A stretch of DNA of 64,000 bases from Melissococcus plutonius ATCC 35311 (lineage in GTDB: Bacteria > Bacillota > Bacilli > Lactobacillales > Enterococcaceae), in contig NC_015516.1 in assembly GCF_000270185.1 (NCBI RefSeq), positions 357,001 to 421,000 of the forward strand, in the 5' to 3' direction. The translations under genes and the position numbers were made by a program. Below the pieces are notes generated by a model, which saw only the letters and a list, made by a program, of their open reading frames with translations, made no database searches and had not been told where the DNA came from. The first letter of the stretch is position 1. Each line of letters opens with the position of its first letter. Shown here piece by piece: positions 20,720-29,839 of this stretch.

Positions 20720-22381
20720 TTAATTGTTTTCCTCCTCAAATTTAATCATGTCATATAAAATGTAGCCGTCCGTTTCAAAATCAATTACATTTATATTTGT
20801 TAATTGTGCGGCATCAATTACTAATTCAAGTTTATGACTTTTACCGTTGGTAACGGTTGAACGATAGGCACTACGATCATTTTCAAAACTATACTTTTTA
20901 AGTAGATGACCGTTTAAACTTACAAAGAATTGTACGCCAGTCGCAGGTTCCATTTGCTTTTGGGTTGCTCCAGCCAAACAGATCGTTAAAAGAAATTTTT
21001 TATTTAATTTTTCTGGTTTAGAAAATTTAATTTGCCATTTTCCATGATCGTTTTGCAGATAATACCAATCCTCTGATGAGCCAACATGATAGGTCAAAGA
21101 GTTGGGTACTAATTCTTTCCAAATATAGTTTCTAAGCTGGTCACTGAATTTAAATGGTTCAGTTGTTTTAGAAAAATATCCAATTTTCCAGATAAGTTTT
21201 TTCATTTGATAGGGAATATCAAGTTGACCTAAATCTTCATTTTTAGTTAGTTTAAAACTACCCAGATAAAAGTCTTCTGAAATCTCTGTTCCTTTAATAT
21301 AAGCATATAAATGGTATATACCTGGATGAATATGAGGAATGTGAAAGTGATTATCTTTATGGGTCTCTGTATAAAAAATTCGTCCAGCTTTTTGAGTATA
21401 AACATCTCCCTTTGTATCGGTTAAAATGACTATCCAATCATTAGCATTCTCCTTTCCTGTCAAATTTAGCTCTCCTGTGAGCTCAACTAAAAAATTTGGA
21501 TAGCGTGGTTCTATTTTTGAAAACCAAGAACTATCTTGTTTTTTTGTTAATTGGTTAACTTTATTTTTAACATCACTTATTTTTTGCTCGCCTTGGTTAA
21601 GGTAGATACACCAAGGACCATAGAATTTTTCCCAATGTTTTGGTAGTTGAAAATTGCCTGTACCAAAATGGGCACCTGTTAAATAATTTAAAATAATGCC
21701 ATCATAATGGACTAATAAATCTTGTTTTAAAGGACCGGATGGAAAATAACTTTGATCTATTGGGATAAACCAACAACCAAATTGGTCGCCATATTGTCCC
21801 CAAAAATTATTGTCCTTAAAATAACCAGCATAATCATACTTTGAATAAACTGAACTATTTGTATACTTACTTCCATCAGGCAATTCAAATGTCTCATCCT
21901 GTAATTGTTTAAACTTGGCTAAATAACTTGCTTTAGGTTGAATGCCTTGTCTTTCAGAAGTATAAGCAATAGGAAAAAGTGAATGATTTAAGCGATAAAC
22001 GGTTCGCAATTCGCCGATTGTCATTTCTTGCTCGGTTGTTTTAGCAACGATATACCCATAAATACAGGCTTCATCATTTAATAAGAATATATGATATTCT
22101 AAATTTAGGGGACTTGTTAGATCAAGATAAGCGATATGCAGACAATGATCCGAATTTTCAATAATTTTCAATTGAGTAGGTTGTAAATTTCTAGGCTTTC
22201 CATCATGATAGTCACAATAGAAACTACTTTTTTTATTTGGGTCATTTTTTGCACCATCTAGATTTCCTAACAATTCTTTTCCTTGATACTTTAGTGAATG
22301 AACCGTACCATTTTGAGAAAATGATACTTGCAACTGTTTATTTTCTAAAAAACAATTTAAACCTTGAACTTCTAATTTCAT
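20720..22381 (-). CDS. Rhamnogalacturonan lyase, polysaccharide lyase family 4
   Basis: 553 aa enzyme that cleaves rhamnose-galacturonate bonds of pectin by beta-elimination. The N-terminal beta-sandwich catalytic domain (about 1-270) includes NSSVYSKYDYAGYFKDNN, GCWFIPIDQSYFPSGP and LLVHYDGIILNYLTGAHFG; a fibronectin-like middle domain (about 290-375) and a galactose-binding-like C-terminal domain (about 400-550) complete the usual three-domain PL4 layout. No signal peptide, so it works inside the cell on imported fragments, consistent with the adjoining symporter gene. Intact, unlike its neighbours. The divergent gene is an acetylesterase for the same polymer. Confidence 0.85.
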   Translation of the reverse strand: MKLEVQGLNCFLENKQLQVSFSQNGTVHSLKYQGKELLGNLDGAKNDPNKKSSFYCDYHDGKPRNLQPTQLKIIENSDHCLHIAYLDLTSPLNLEYHIFLLNDEACIYGYIVAKTTEQEMTIGELRTVYRLNHSLFPIAYTSERQGIQPKASYLAKFKQLQDETFELPDGSKYTNSSVYSKYDYAGYFKDNNFWGQYGDQFGCWFIPIDQSYFPSGPLKQDLLVHYDGIILNYLTGAHFGTGNFQLPKHWEKFYGPWCIYLNQGEQKISDVKNKVNQLTKKQDSSWFSKIEPRYPNFLVELTGELNLTGKENANDWIVILTDTKGDVYTQKAGRIFYTETHKDNHFHIPHIHPGIYHLYAYIKGTEISEDFYLGSFKLTKNEDLGQLDIPYQMKKLIWKIGYFSKTTEPFKFSDQLRNYIWKELVPNSLTYHVGSSEDWYYLQNDHGKWQIKFSKPEKLNKKFLLTICLAGATQKQMEPATGVQFFVSLNGHLLKKYSFENDRSAYRSTVTNGKSHKLELVIDAAQLTNINVIDFETDGYILYDMIKFEEENN

Positions 22382-22706
22382 TTTTTTCCTCTTTTATCAA
22401 ATTTTTTATTTATTTAATAAGCAAAAAATCTAGCAATTTTAAATAGAATAAAAGAATGAACGATATTTTTATTGACCTTTTTGCTGATAAATAACCAATA
22501 AAATTGGACTTGCTTTCTATACAGAAAACGGATACATTATTTTTAGGGATTGCTTTTTTATGTATCTACCTTTAACCATACTTGAATTTTTTTTGTTTTC
22601 AATAATCAATATTAGGTTTTTGTGTATCCAATTTACATGTATAGGAAAACGCTATCTTTAATTTATAAGAGAACTAAAATTAGTAAATTGAAAAGGAAGG
22701 ATTAGC
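22382..22706. promoter_or_regulatory. Divergent promoter region of pectin genes with two cre-like sites
   Basis: Two near matches to the CcpA consensus, AGAAAACGGATACA (22524-22537) and GGAAAACGCTATCT (22644-22657), 12 of 14 positions each, sit between the lyase and esterase genes. This suggests glucose repression of both directions. No activator site can be assigned. Confidence 0.5.
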
Positions 22707-24530
22707 ATGGAAAAAATTGATAATAATGAAACAGCTAGATGGGAATTTTTTGATCGTTCGTATGCATAATCTGCTTTAGGGTGGGTAGATGAAGTTTATC
22801 ATCCAAGAGAGGTAGTAGATACACAATTACAAGTGGATCAGTTATTTCCAATTTTATTTCAATTTCATTATTTTGAAGAAGAATCAGCACCTCTAAATCA
22901 CGATACAGCTACAATTGGTACATTTCATTATTTTGAAGGAACACATGCGAGAATAATGACGCTAGCAAAAAACTATTCTATCAAATTACGTGTTCAAAAT
23001 AGTCAAAATGCTTATGGGTCTTATCAAGTAATGATCAACAATTTGGTTAGCTATACTTTTTCGCTCAATGCTAAGGAAGAGAAGGAATTAACATTTGAAG
23101 TTTTTTTATCACAACATCAATTGGAATTAACCTTTAAAGCGATTGAAGCAGCAACGGAAGAACTTTTGGTCCACTCACTTTCCTTGGAAGAAAAAAAACA
23201 AGAAAAAGCAGATAAACCAACCATTTATATTGCTTCTGATTCAACCGCTCAAACTTATGAACCAAAAGATTTTCCACAAGCAGGTTGGGGAGAGTTTCTT
23301 TATTTTTATCTTTTTGAAGGACATAACGCTACAATAATTAGGGATAAAACAAGTAGCTATCCTCAGGCATACAACTATTCATCAGAAAACCTAACAATTG
23401 TTAATAGGTCAATTGGTGGAAGAAGTTCACGGTCATTTATTGAAGAAGGAAAATTTGCTCAATTATTAGCTTTCTTAAAAGAGGATGATTATTTATTGAT
23501 TCAATGGGGAGACAATGACGCAACGACCTTTCGACCAATGCGTTATGTGGCAAGTCAAGATTTTGCAAAATATTTAGAACAATATATTTTAAGTGCTTTA
23601 GACCGAAAGGTCCATCCTGTATTAATTACTCCACCTCCTAGATACCATTTTGTTCATCCCTTTGAAGCAGTTATCAGTTTTGATGATTATCGACAAGTCA
23701 CATTAGCAATGGCTGAACGTTACCAGATTCCAGTAATTGATTTAGGCAAGATGGGAGCTGAATTCTTGTCTTTATTAGGAGAGAAAAAAGCAAAATGTTT
23801 GTTTATGCAATTACCAAAACATCAATATAAAAATTTCGAGGATGGTTTAACAGATGCGACATATTTTAATCAATTAGGTGCAAAAATGATGGCAAAATTC
23901 ATTGCTAAAAAGTTTACAGAAGAATTTCCTGAAATTCAATTTCAATCAGAACATTTTCCTGTTTTGCTAGATAAACCTACAAACCTAACTGCAACAATCT
24001 TAGAAAATAAAATTTTTGTTCGTTGGTCAGCAGTTTCTAATGCACTTTATTATTCTGTTAAAGTTATTCAGGAAGAAAATATAAAGACCATCATTACCTT
24101 ACAGCCTTTTTTCAATGATATTGCTGTTAAAAATCATTATCACGTTTGCTATGAAGTAAGTGCTCATACGTTTAAATGTGGTTCACCTGTCGAACAATTC
24201 ACTTTAGTGCATGAATTTATGAATAAAAAACAAACGAAAGAGAAAATAACAGGAGTTAATTTATATGAAAAAGATACGGATACTTTCCCTGATAAATTTG
24301 CTTTTTCTCTTCGGTTTAACCATTATACAGGCATAAACAATTATCAAATTATTTTAAAAGACATTATAAACGAACAAGAAAGTATTTTAGAAGAACTACC
24401 TGCTACCAGAGTAACAGATCTACACAGTTATCAAATCAAAAAAGGCAACCAATATGCCATAAAGGTTAGGGGATACAATGAGAAACAACATCAGGAAATA
24501 TTTAGTGATTTAATTCCAATTACCTCGTAA
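22707..24530 (+). pseudogene. Rhamnogalacturonan acetylesterase (SGNH/GDSL), early stop and altered catalytic triad
   Basis: Start ATG 22707 after AAAAGGAAGG; the reading MEKIDNNETARWEFFDRSYA ends at TAA 22767-22769 (codon 21), but the same frame continues SALGWVDEVYHPREVV to 24530, total 607 aa. An N-terminal beta domain is followed by an SGNH hydrolase with the nucleophile block YIASDSTAQT, an asparagine block IQWGDND, and TDATYFNQLGAKMM where relatives have D-x-x-H-F: the catalytic His is Tyr (codon TAT at about 23860, one change from CAT). A fibronectin-like C-terminal part (about 440-607) follows. A GTG at 22833 could restart translation, but the triad is still incomplete. No signal peptide. 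Confidence 0.85.
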
Positions 24531-25077
24531 ATAACGAAGAACTATTGAAGAATAAATTAGGAAAATTACGGATTGTTAATAGCTAAAATTTGATGTCTTG
24601 AATAATAGATAAAATAAACCTATTTAACGATTAAATGGTATTTACTTGTTTCTAATCTGTATTGTTTTAAGCTATCTTAGCTATTTTCTAACTATAACTA
24701 GCTTTCTTCATAATTATTAAAATATTAAAATTATTCAATATATTTTGATGATACCTTATTTAAACATTGTATAGAATATTAATATTTGTAAAATACCTGT
24801 CTAATTTATTATAATAAGCAAAAAATAAAGTAGTTGACTATAAAGCTAATCTATTCTACATTGAATAGATTAGCTTTTTTTATGAATAATTGATAGAGCT
24901 AGACATGAATAAATAGAAAATATAAATTAAGTAAGTTCATTATCCTAATTTAGTAGTAAATTCTAACGGTCTAGAGATTAATACCTAGTAAATATGAACT
25001 AGATTAGAACGATTTATAAATATAAAAAAACTTAATATTTATTGTATATACTAAGAAAAAGAAAGAAGAGATGCATA
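24531..25077. other. Intergenic; one terminator
   Basis: No gene seen. It holds the strong terminator at 24842-24881; the remainder is AT-rich and featureless. Confidence 0.5.
24842..24881 (+). terminator. Strong rho-independent terminator
   Basis: A 15-bp stem (24842-24856 with 24863-24877), short loop, followed by T run to 24881. Closes the acetylesterase gene about 310 bp downstream of its stop. Confidence 0.88.
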
Positions 25078-25769
25078 ATGACAATGCATGAAATTATCTT
25101 GCGCTTGGTTCTTGCATCTTTTGTTGCTGGAATCATTGGATTTGATAGAGAATTTAAGAATAGGCCAGCGGGAATCAGAACGTATATTCTAGTTTGTTTA
25201 GGAGCAACCATTGTTGCAATGATTCAAGAACAAATAGCGATTGATTCATTAAAGGTTTCACTTGCCCATCCAAAAACATTAGAGGTAATTCGTTCTGATC
25301 CGGCAAGACTGATTGCGCAAGTTGTTAGTGGGATTGGTTTTTTGGGAGCAGGTACAATTGTTGTTACAAAACATTCGGTTTCTGGATTGACAACAGCTGC
25401 ATCAATTTGGGCGGTTGCAGGAATTGGTTTAGCTATCGGTATGGGTTATTATAAAATTGCAATTGCTGGATTTATTGCTATTACATTAATATTAACTTTT
25501 TAAAAAAAATCATCAAAGTCCCAACATTGAAGAAAGTTGAAGTGAAATATGTTCATCGAGTAGAAACAAAAGAATTTCTTACAGAATATTTTGTTGATAA
25601 TCATGTAGAAATCAAAGACATCAATTTTGCAGTTGATTTACGTACAGACCATAAAGTATATACGAATATTTATACAGTTTCTTTGCCCAAAGGTATGTCC
25701 TATACAAGTATAATTGAAGATATATCAAAAAATAAAAATATAATGAAAATTCGTTTAATTACAGCTTAA
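25078..25769 (+). pseudogene. MgtC/SapB-family membrane protein, frameshifted
   Basis: Part 1 (25078-25503) carries the MgtC membrane domain: LASFVAGIIGFDREFKNRP, GATIVAMI, then the hallmark GIGFLGAGTIVV and GLTTAASIWAVAGIGLAIG. It stops after LILTF. The next frame reads LKKIIKVPTLKKVEVKYVHR and runs to 25769 with the C-terminal ACT-like domain. One T lost from the T run at 25496-25501 explains the shift; restored length about 230 aa, normal for the family. ATG 25078 is preferred to an upstream TTG. The membrane part alone may still be made. MgtC proteins affect Mg starvation and intracellular survival in other bacteria; the role here is unknown. Confidence 0.9.
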
Positions 25770-25935
25770 TGAATTGATTAGTCATTGAATGTATTATTTT
25801 AATATATTTAAACTGTTATCTTCGTAAAGTGTATTGTTTGTTAATAATAATTACTAGAAGATGATTGGCGAAAATAAATTTATATTATCTTTAATTGGAT
25901 CATGAAGATATCTATCGATTATAGTGGATATAGAA

Positions 25936-26013
25936 AATCATCTAATAAAAAATAGAGACAGAATAAAGTTTATATTTTAACTTTGTTCAGTCTCTATTTT
26001 TTATTAGATGATT
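25936..26013. terminator. Very long inverted repeat, bidirectional terminator
   Basis: Arms of 35 nt (25936-25970 and 25979-26013) match with only two mismatches, loop of 8 nt. A-rich and T-rich segments inside the arms give T tracts on either strand. It lies between the convergent MgtC-like and C69 dipeptidase genes. Confidence 0.88.
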
Positions 26014-26086
26014 AATTGTGAAAGTCAATTAACCGAATTAGTTGGTAATAGCTCAATAATTAGAATTTCCTTTTACTTATATTTAC

Positions 26087-27496
26087 CTAATCATTTAGTG
26101 TAAAGCGAAGATTCATATTTAATGTACCAACCTGAACCATTTCATAAAGCAATTTTTTTAGATTTTCCAAAGAAATATTTGCCATTTTTTGGTTGGCTTC
26201 TTCGAGTTCAGCTATAGTCATTTGATGGGTTAGTGCTTTGTCATCGATAGCATAATGAAGTTGTTTGCAAGCAGCCATTGTCTTTAGCTCATAATCATTT
26301 ACTAGGTCACTATAAAGATGATAGTTAGCATCACCAATTACTGCAACAACTCTTGTTAACCAATAAACTGTTGTTGGATCAAATTCATGAACGGCACTAT
26401 TATAGATTGCTGGTGTTTCTTCAATCATTGTATAGAAGGGAACCATCGCATTAAAGGTATTCGGACCAAAAGCAAGCCAATGAATGCCAGCAATTTCATC
26501 AGGCACGTTTGAACGGATTTGTAAAATATGTGCTTCTTGGTTTCTGTTAATACCAATTGGACGATAAAGTTTCTTTTCAATTTTTGTTCCATTCCCATAA
26601 GGATCAAAAGGAGTATTTTGAAAATGAGAACTTAATGCCCATTTTATATCCTCAATACTGATTTTTTTCTCTGGATAACAAATAAATGGTAAATCTTGAT
26701 CTTCTGGTGAAATTTTATCAGAAATACTTGGATTAAAGTGCTTTTGAATATACCAAGCTCTAGGATTGTTATAAATAGTATCTTTCTCAGAAGAACTACC
26801 AAAAATATGGCGAAGATTGACTCCCTCGAAATCTGGATTTAATTGATATTTTTCAATCATGTCAGGTAAGTCATCTGAATATAAGGTATCAGAAGAATTA
26901 AAATCAAAATTATCAATATTCAATCGATTGGGTGCAACAACATAGGAAGCATCCGGAATTTTAATTGCTGCCCAATGATGGCCACCAAGTGTTTCAAGGT
27001 ACCAGATTTCATTTTTATCTGAAAAGGCAATTGCATTTGGTTCATACGTACCATATTTTTTTAAAAGTGAACCTAAACGAAGCACACCTTCTTTAGCAGA
27101 ATGAATATAAGGCAAAACAATCGTTAGTAAATCAGCTTCACCAATACCATTTTCTACAAATGGATCAATACTTTGCACTCTTATATTTGTGGTAATTGTT
27201 TCAGTAGCTGTCATTGCTACATTGGCACTATTAATGCCAGAAGCTCCCCAGACACCTTCAGAATCATCAGAATCTGGCGTTGCTGTATATCTTAATGGAT
27301 TATCAGGTAAAGGAATATCAATGTTAGTAACGACTGAGTGAAAAATGTTTGGTTGCTGATCGGGTGTTATAACAACAAATTTTTGCGGATTTGGTTGTCC
27401 AAATGCATCTTCATTTCGTGCAATTAAAGTACTACCATCTAATGATGCCTTTTTTCCAACCAATATAGTTGTACAAGAACCAATTCTTTTCTCCAT
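26087..27496 (-). CDS. pepD: C69-family dipeptidase
   Basis: 469 aa N-terminal-nucleophile dipeptidase of broad specificity. Cys8 in IGSCTTILVGKKAS is the expected nucleophile exposed after removal of a short N-terminal piece. Family motifs LDGSTLIARNEDAFGQPNPQ, EGVWGASGINSANVAMTATE, GIGEADLLTIVLPYIHSAKE and EIWYLETLGGHHWAA are intact, and length matches PepD/PepDA of lactic acid bacteria. It is monocistronic, closed by the long inverted repeat. With pepV broken at 49.4 kb, it may carry more of the dipeptide breakdown load. Confidence 0.93.
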   Translation of the reverse strand: MEKRIGSCTTILVGKKASLDGSTLIARNEDAFGQPNPQKFVVITPDQQPNIFHSVVTNIDIPLPDNPLRYTATPDSDDSEGVWGASGINSANVAMTATETITTNIRVQSIDPFVENGIGEADLLTIVLPYIHSAKEGVLRLGSLLKKYGTYEPNAIAFSDKNEIWYLETLGGHHWAAIKIPDASYVVAPNRLNIDNFDFNSSDTLYSDDLPDMIEKYQLNPDFEGVNLRHIFGSSSEKDTIYNNPRAWYIQKHFNPSISDKISPEDQDLPFICYPEKKISIEDIKWALSSHFQNTPFDPYGNGTKIEKKLYRPIGINRNQEAHILQIRSNVPDEIAGIHWLAFGPNTFNAMVPFYTMIEETPAIYNSAVHEFDPTTVYWLTRVVAVIGDANYHLYSDLVNDYELKTMAACKQLHYAIDDKALTHQMTIAELEEANQKMANISLENLKKLLYEMVQVGTLNMNLRFTLND

Positions 27497-27826
27497 AATT
27501 ATTACTTCTTTCTATACGCTATAGTTAATGAAAGTATATAATTAAAAAAAAGAAAAGCAAATAGCAGTAGATTCTAATGGTTCTATTTTTTATTTATTTT
27601 GAAAATCTGAAGAAACTACTGAAAGATCATTTTATTTTTCGTCTAATTTTGTTAAAAATATAAATGAATGAACATAACTATCCAAAATTGAAAATCTACA
27701 TACACAACAATACTTAGAATTTATGAAACATTTTTCACAGGCATAGTTCTTTTCTAAAGGTACCTAATAATCTTAAAATAGAATTGATAGCTCACAGAAG
27801 TGACCGATAGAAGCGGAGGCAATTTA
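27497..27826. other. Divergent intergenic region
   Basis: 330 bp between pepD and the ABC transporter. It must hold two promoters, but I see no operator or other element clear enough to call. Confidence 0.4.
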
Positions 27827-28909
27827 ATGTTTTTAGCAATCAATGAAATTTTTTATTCTAAATTACGTTATATCTTAATTATTGGTGTTGTTATGCTGAT
27901 TGCCTATTTGGTCTTTTTTTTAACCGGATTAGCTTATGGTCTAGCAGAGGAAAACCGTGAAGCAATTGATCGGTGGCAAGCAGATCAAATCGTTCTATCT
28001 CAAGATGCAAATGCAACATTAGATACATCTAGTATTGCTGAAAAAAGTGCACAGGCAGTTAAAGCAAGTCAAAAAGCTTATTTAACACAGACACCTGAAG
28101 TTATTGTGAGTAATCAACAAAAAAAGCAGCCAAAAAAAATTAATGTTCGTTTTTTAGGTATTGAAAAAGAACAATTCTTGATGCCCAATTTAATTGGAGG
28201 TAAGGCTTTTACAAAAAATGATGAGGCGATTGGCGATATCAGTCTAAAAAAGGAATACGGATTACATATTGGTGATACTATCAAGCTTGCTGGAAATTCA
28301 GAGACGTTTAAATTGGTCGGTTTTACCGAATATGCAAAGCTTAGTGTCTCACCCGTTGTTTATATTTCATTATCTGCTGCACAGCAGCTTCATTCTAAAG
28401 ATAGCTATTCTAGTTCTGAGAAAAATAAAAAGATAAATGCAATTATTATAAGAGGAGAAGTTCAAAGATTGCCAAATACACTTGAGAAAATTACCATTTC
28501 TACATTTATTAAGCATCTTCCAGGGTATCAGGCACATCTGTTAACATTTGGTTTTATGATTGGTTTTTTAATTGTGATTGCAGCCACTGTCATTGGAATT
28601 TTTATTTATGTATTAACAATACAAAAAAGTAATATTTTCGGCATAATGAAAACACAAGGCATCACTGAAGCATTTATCACATGGTCATTATTTGTTCAAA
28701 CCTTTTTATTAACATTTACAGGTATTTTACTTGGATTTATCGGAACTTTGGTAACTTCACTTTTACTGCCAGAGGTAGTTCCCTTTCAAAATAATTGGTT
28801 ATTTTTTAGCATTATCGCCTTTTTGATGCTACTTATGGCATTGTTGGGAACACTTTTTTCAGTTAGAACCATCATTAAAATTGATCCCTTAAAGGTAATT
28901 GGGCAGTGA
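27827..28909 (+). CDS. FtsX-like ABC transporter permease (HrtB-like)
   Basis: 360 aa. One N-terminal helix (about 17-40, YILIIGVVMLIAYLVFFLTG), a large extracytoplasmic domain, then three C-terminal helices (about 240-355), the layout of MacB/FtsX-type permeases. The ending SVRTIIKIDPLKVIGQ is typical. The start is ATG 27827 with GGAGG about 8 nt upstream; an upstream GTG is less likely. The start FLAINEIFYSKLRY resembles HrtB-type permeases that remove haem in lactococci and enterococci, but this is a resemblance only. The ATPase gene follows directly. Confidence 0.85.
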   Translation: MFLAINEIFYSKLRYILIIGVVMLIAYLVFFLTGLAYGLAEENREAIDRWQADQIVLSQDANATLDTSSIAEKSAQAVKASQKAYLTQTPEVIVSNQQKKQPKKINVRFLGIEKEQFLMPNLIGGKAFTKNDEAIGDISLKKEYGLHIGDTIKLAGNSETFKLVGFTEYAKLSVSPVVYISLSAAQQLHSKDSYSSSEKNKKINAIIIRGEVQRLPNTLEKITISTFIKHLPGYQAHLLTFGFMIGFLIVIAATVIGIFIYVLTIQKSNIFGIMKTQGITEAFITWSLFVQTFLLTFTGILLGFIGTLVTSLLLPEVVPFQNNWLFFSIIAFLMLLMALLGTLFSVRTIIKIDPLKVIGQ

Positions 28910-28920
28910 GGAGAAAAAAG

Positions 28921-29604
28921 ATGCATACAATTGAATTTAAAAAGGTGGAAAAAAGGTTTAAGGATGGCGATCAAATAATTCAAGCTTTGAAGCAAACAAG
29001 TATATCGATAGATCAAGGAAAATTTATTGCCATTGTTGGTCCATCGGGTTCCGGTAAAAGTACCTTTTTAACTTTAGCGGGTGGACTACAGCAACCTTCA
29101 AGGGGAGAAATCTTCATTAATGGTCAGCCGTTTAGTTCAAAGAATGAAAGGGAACGCAGTAACTTGCGTTTTAAAGAGATTGGTTTTATTTTACAATCCT
29201 CAAATTTAGTTCCTTTTTTGACGGCAAAAAAACAATTAATTTTAGTAGATAAGGTGAACCGAACCAACCATCAATCTTATGCGATAAGTCTTTTTAATCA
29301 ATTGGGAATTGCTCATTTAGCAAATAAATTCCCAAATCAACTTTCAGGTGGCGAGCGTCAACGAGTAGCCATTGCTCGTGCCCTATATAATGATCCTACA
29401 ATTATCTTGGCAGATGAGCCGACAGCCAGTTTGGATTCAAAAAAAGCTTATGAAGTAGTTAAAATTTTAGCAAATGAAACTAAAGAAAAAAATAAAGCAA
29501 TTGTAATGGTTACTCATGATACCCGTCTGGTTCATCTATGTGATACAGTATTTATCATGCAAGATGGTGTTTTACAAAAAGCAAATCACCCACTAGAAGA
29601 ATAA
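28921..29604 (+). CDS. ABC transporter ATP-binding protein (MacB/LolD/HrtA type)
   Basis: 227 aa ATPase partner of the preceding permease. Walker A GPSGSGKS, Q-loop region GFILQSSNLVPF, signature LSGGERQR, Walker B IILADEPTASLD and switch His in VTHDTRL are all canonical. ATG 28921 follows the RBS GAGGAG, which itself overlaps the permease stop. The pair probably exports or extracts a small hydrophobic molecule from the membrane. Confidence 0.92.
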   Translation: MHTIEFKKVEKRFKDGDQIIQALKQTSISIDQGKFIAIVGPSGSGKSTFLTLAGGLQQPSRGEIFINGQPFSSKNERERSNLRFKEIGFILQSSNLVPFLTAKKQLILVDKVNRTNHQSYAISLFNQLGIAHLANKFPNQLSGGERQRVAIARALYNDPTIILADEPTASLDSKKAYEVVKILANETKEKNKAIVMVTHDTRLVHLCDTVFIMQDGVLQKANHPLEE

Positions 29605-29679
29605 TTTTTAGAATAATTGTTTTTAATTAAAAAGAATAAATTATTGTTGTCCTATGTTATCTTCCTAGTAACCAAATAA

Positions 29680-29738
29680 AATAAATAAAAAAAGACAATA
29701 AAAAACTAATTTTTAGGTTGTCTTTTTTATTTATTGTT
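29680..29738. terminator. Bidirectional terminator
   Basis: A 17-bp stem with one bulge (29681-29698 with 29718-29734) and an inner TAAAAA/TTTTTA hairpin, lying between convergent genes; T tracts on both strands. Confidence 0.85.
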
Positions 29739-29839
29739 CTATAAGTATTAAATTTTATTCAGTTATTTTTTTAAATTATGATTTATTTCTAAATTGAGTC
29801 GTCGGTATAACTTGTTATATTTTCTAATTTTTAGCTTGT

